A DNA stretch of 8,129 nucleotides from an uncultured Saprospiraceae bacterium (GTDB taxonomy: Bacteria > Bacteroidota > Bacteroidia > Chitinophagales > Saprospiraceae): the NCBI GenBank assembly GCA_937959095.1, contig CALGLY010000018.1, forward strand, positions 1-8,129, written 5' to 3'. Shown one piece after another: positions 5,343 through 8,129 of the stretch. Below the pieces are notes generated by a model that saw only the letters and a program-made list of their open reading frames with translations, was not told where the DNA came from and did no database searches. Position 1 is the stretch's first letter, and each line of letters begins with the position of its first letter. The translations under genes were made by a program, and so were the position numbers.

Positions 5343-7943
5343 TCAAAAGGAAAATCTATAAGAAAAAGAAGGGCGAAAGCCTAAGCCATATACAGGGCTA
5401 TAAAGAGCTTCATCGTCTGCTTGAAAATCAATACGGAAGTAAGTAATGTTTTGGCGATCGTAGAAATTGTATGCACCGAATTTAAAATGATGCTCCAAAC
5501 CTTTGGAGATAAATTGATAATTGGCACTTAAATCTAAGCGATGATAATTATCAGGCGTAAATTCTAAGGGATTTAGCATTTCAACATCTTCATCCTCGAC
5601 TTCCTCTTGTATCGAACCTAGAGGCGTAATATTTAGCGGTGGTCCTGCCGAATTGAAAACCCAATTGAGTCCAAGATGCCAATTGCGCCCCAGTTTTTGA
5701 TAGACAAAGAGTTTTAGTTGATGCGGCTGATTGTGGGCATAAGGGTAAGTTTCTCCTTCATTAATTGCATCAAACTGCCGTGTGGAATTGGCGTAGGCAT
5801 ATGAAAATTGCCCACCTCTCGTAGGCGTATCATGTCGAATGGAGAACTCAACACCTTGCGCTATACCTTGACCTGATACTAGAATTTGATAAAAATCTTC
5901 TTCTTCGAAATCATAATTTTCAGGATAGACATAGAGATTATCTAGTTTTTTATAATAGGCATCAAGGGAGAGCTGTGTTTGGGTATTTGCTTCCCAAGAA
6001 AGTCCAATTTCGCCTTGCCAAGCCTCTTCGGGCAGGAGTTCTTCGCTCGACGGAATCCACAAGTCATTCGGCAGTCGGACATTGCCATAGGAAACCAAAT
6101 GTAAATATTGCACCATGCGACTCATAGCGGTGTGTAGCCATAGTTTTTCATGCAAGCGATAAGTAGATTTCAGACGGGGTTCGAGACGCACGTAATTTTT
6201 ATCATCAGTCAAAAAGCTACTCGCACGCAATCCCGCATCGACTTTCCATTTAGGGCTAAGGTGCAGTTGATTTTCTACATATAGATGCGCTTCTACGGCT
6301 GTAAATACTTCACGATCGCGGAATTGTTCAAACTCATTGATTTCGATATTTTCCAGTTCTTCAAAATCAATTTCTTCCTCTTCAATATAAGTTACTTCTG
6401 GCACGAATTCACGCGCAGCGATGCCACCACCAAAGCGAAAGCGTTGCTTATTGGAAGGTAAATAATCAAACTCCGTTTTTAGTCCAATATCATTATTATC
6501 CGAATACATATCGAGCAGGAAGAGATCACTTGGTAGGTCTTCACCATCTTCAATAAACTGTTCCAATACTGTGTATTCGTAGCCAAACTTGCTATGTGTG
6601 AGGGTTGTATTGGAGAATAATTTATCATTGAATAAATGATTCCAACGGATAGCTGTCACAGCATTTGCCCAATTCAATTCTACGGCTTGTTCTTCCAAGG
6701 CATCTTCTTCCTCCGCTTCGCTACTGCTGCTCATTTCGTCGCTTCCTCGGTAATGACTTAGATAGAGTCTATCTTTAGGCGAAAGCGTGTAATTAAGCTT
6801 TGCATTCACATCAAAAAAGGCTGTTTCAACCGCTTCGGGCGTAGTAGAAAAATAGGTATCTTGAAAAAAAGAATTAAATAAAAACCCCGAATGCGACGCG
6901 CGACCTGCCAACAGCAATGCCCCTTTACCCTTTTGAATAGGGCCTTCTATCAAAGCATTTCCACTTAGTAAATTCACAGAAGCCAAGCCATCCCAATGAT
7001 ACTGATTTCCCTCGCGGGTGCGAATGTCAAAAACAGATGAAAGTCGCCCACCATAACGCGCAGGAAAACTGCCTTTATAAATTTTCGCAGAGCGCACCGT
7101 ATGTGGATTATAAATCGAAAAAAGCCCTAGCAAATGATAAGGAATATAGACAGGCACGCCATCGAGTAGCATGAGATTTTGTCCACTATCGCCACCACGT
7201 ACCAAGCTACCACCAAGACCGTCCGCACCTGCTTGTATGCCTGGCAAGAGCTGTGCGCCACGAATCGGATCTGCCTCACCACCAAGATCAGGACTGATGG
7301 TTAACATCTTTTTATGAATAGGATAAAAATCAGAACGTGCTTCGGATGGAGAAGAATTATTTAAAATTGAATCAGGTCTAACAATGACTTCTGCAAGGGT
7401 GATGGAGTTATTTAATTGGATGTCTTGTCGTCTATTTTTTTCTAAGGTCACATGCTCTAAATGCTGTGCATAGCCCAAATAACTGTACAGAACGTCGGTC
7501 GTTCCTTTGGGTAAGCGTAGGCTATAAAATCCATATTCATTGGTCGTTGTTCCTTGCTGCATGCTAGGAGAAAAAACCGTTGCTGCAATCAGTCGCTCCC
7601 CTGAATTTTCATCTTCGATATAGCCGCTTATGGTATAGAATTGTTCTTTCTTTTTGAATAGCAAAATACGATCCGCTACCACTTTATAGGCAATATTACT
7701 ACGTTGAAGTAAGTCCTTCAGGATAGTTTCGAGGCTTGTTTGTTGATATTGGGCAGTGATATTTTTTTGTTTTTTAAAGAAATTATTACTGAATGCAATG
7801 TCGGTGCTTGCTTGTTCGGAGAGTTGCAAAAGAGCTTCAGAAATTGGGCTATCTTCTACCGTAAAATCAAGGATTTTGTTCAAGGGGGATTGCGCAAAAC
7901 AGATATTAGTAAATAAAAGAAAAAGGAATAGTGTTTTTTTCAT
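5343..7943 (-). CDS. TonB-dependent outer-membrane receptor with STN signalling domain
   Basis: Predicted TonB/ExbBD-energised transporter, 866 residues from the ATG at 7943, which gives a canonical signal peptide (MKKTLFLFLLFTNICFA, then Q). An in-frame ATG at 7973 adds ten residues in front of it and is less likely. Domains in order are an STN (secretin/TonB short N-terminal) domain (about 20-98) and a carboxypeptidase-D-like beta-sandwich (about 103-185, starting YTISGYIEDENSGE). A plug follows (about 206-312, with LLPGIQAG, LVRGGDSGQNLMLLDGVPVY and FPARYGGRLSSVFDI), then a barrel to the C-terminal Phe expected of outer-membrane proteins. It belongs to the large Bacteroidota receptor family lacking a SusD partner. 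No SusD-like gene lies beside it, and the barrel is shorter than in typical SusC proteins. STN domains in FecA-type receptors contact an anti-sigma factor, but no FecI/FecR pair is visible here. Predicted loops are strongly acidic (402-422, 521-539, 678-683, 780-788), which might bind cations or basic peptides. The substrate is unknown. Confidence 0.9.
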   Translation of the reverse strand: MKKTLFLFLLFTNICFAQSPLNKILDFTVEDSPISEALLQLSEQASTDIAFSNNFFKKQKNITAQYQQTSLETILKDLLQRSNIAYKVVADRILLFKKKEQFYTISGYIEDENSGERLIAATVFSPSMQQGTTTNEYGFYSLRLPKGTTDVLYSYLGYAQHLEHVTLEKNRRQDIQLNNSITLAEVIVRPDSILNNSSPSEARSDFYPIHKKMLTISPDLGGEADPIRGAQLLPGIQAGADGLGGSLVRGGDSGQNLMLLDGVPVYIPYHLLGLFSIYNPHTVRSAKIYKGSFPARYGGRLSSVFDIRTREGNQYHWDGLASVNLLSGNALIEGPIQKGKGALLLAGRASHSGFLFNSFFQDTYFSTTPEAVETAFFDVNAKLNYTLSPKDRLYLSHYRGSDEMSSSSEAEEEDALEEQAVELNWANAVTAIRWNHLFNDKLFSNTTLTHSKFGYEYTVLEQFIEDGEDLPSDLFLLDMYSDNNDIGLKTEFDYLPSNKQRFRFGGGIAAREFVPEVTYIEEEEIDFEELENIEINEFEQFRDREVFTAVEAHLYVENQLHLSPKWKVDAGLRASSFLTDDKNYVRLEPRLKSTYRLHEKLWLHTAMSRMVQYLHLVSYGNVRLPNDLWIPSSEELLPEEAWQGEIGLSWEANTQTQLSLDAYYKKLDNLYVYPENYDFEEEDFYQILVSGQGIAQGVEFSIRHDTPTRGGQFSYAYANSTRQFDAINEGETYPYAHNQPHQLKLFVYQKLGRNWHLGLNWVFNSAGPPLNITPLGSIQEEVEDEDVEMLNPLEFTPDNYHRLDLSANYQFISKGLEHHFKFGAYNFYDRQNITYFRIDFQADDEALYSPVYGLGFRPSFSYRFSF

Positions 7944-8007
7944 AAACTTAAAGGTATGCTCTTTTTGAATCATATAAATACACGTCTAAGGAACGCGAAA
8001 TAAATAA

Positions 8008-8129
8008 ATGTACATTCTTGAGAGAGAGGTTTTGTTCATAGTTTTTGCTTTGAAACCCGCATAAATGTTGATATTTTCAGGGCTTCAAAGTGAAAAATAT
8101 GGGCGAAATACCCTGTCAAGAATGTACAT
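8008..8129. repeat. 122-base foldback element with 14-bp terminal inverted repeats (MITE-like)
   Basis: ATGTACATTCTTGA (8008-8021) is the exact reverse complement of TCAAGAATGTACAT (8116-8129). Inside this, after a small asymmetric internal loop (8022-8028 against 8110-8115), 8029-8058 pairs with 8080-8109: of 30 positions 22 are Watson-Crick, 6 are G-T and 2 are mismatched. The apical loop is 8059-8079. Almost the whole segment therefore folds into one long hairpin. It contains no open frame. It lies 64 bases upstream of the receptor start, within the receptor's likely promoter or leader region. Candidates are a non-autonomous mobile element (MITE), a REP-like palindromic element or a structured RNA. 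The right end coincides with the end of the window, so its true limit and any target-site duplication cannot be seen. Confidence 0.65.

Noticed and set aside
7944..7973. Receptor start at the ATG at 7973
   Set aside because: It would put ten extra residues before a textbook MKKTLF signal peptide. The ATG at 7943 fits better.
8008..8129. Foldback as an ordinary intrinsic terminator or an integron attC site
   Set aside because: No T-run follows either end as far as visible, and the stem is far longer than a terminator. The attC core-site signatures and a neighbouring integron gene are absent.

Overview
This AT-rich window looks chromosomal and comes from a member of the Bacteroidota. The evidence is a secreted protease with a type IX secretion (T9SS) C-terminal sorting domain, a TonB-dependent receptor with the Bacteroidota domain order (STN, carboxypeptidase-D-like, plug, barrel), and the absence of Shine-Dalgarno-like sequences before the starts. 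The SprB-type repeats and adhesive extracellular modules suggest a gliding or surface-attached, polymer-degrading lineage such as Saprospiria or Flavobacteriia. That placement is an impression, not a proof.

Layout. Positions 1-511 are a gene-free leader with one candidate Bacteroidota promoter and two small hairpins. Positions 512-3829 (+) encode a 1105-residue modular M43-type metalloprotease. A strong terminator follows at 3872-3918. The gap to 4238 holds an apparent remnant of a tyrosine-recombinase N-terminal domain, interrupted by stop codons. Positions 4238-4969 (+) encode a 243-residue, probably cytoplasmic, all-helical protein of unknown function. The next gene-free stretch, 4970-5342, has a terminator close to the stop codon and a second, stronger + strand terminator about 210 bases later, leaving room for a small RNA. 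Positions 5343-7943 (-) encode an outer-membrane TonB-dependent receptor convergent with the two + genes. Upstream of it, at the right edge, is a 122-base foldback element (8008-8129) with a perfect 14-bp terminal inverted repeat.

The three genes do not form an operon: terminators separate them and the receptor faces the other way. Protease and receptor could both serve nutrient acquisition (extracellular proteolysis, then uptake), but nothing in the sequence ties them together. The receptor carries a signalling (STN) domain, yet no sigma factor or anti-sigma gene lies within the window.

The most unusual item is the terminal foldback element. It looks like a MITE or other small mobile hairpin, and its G-T pairs favour folding of the + strand. 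It cannot be fully delimited because it reaches the last base of the window.
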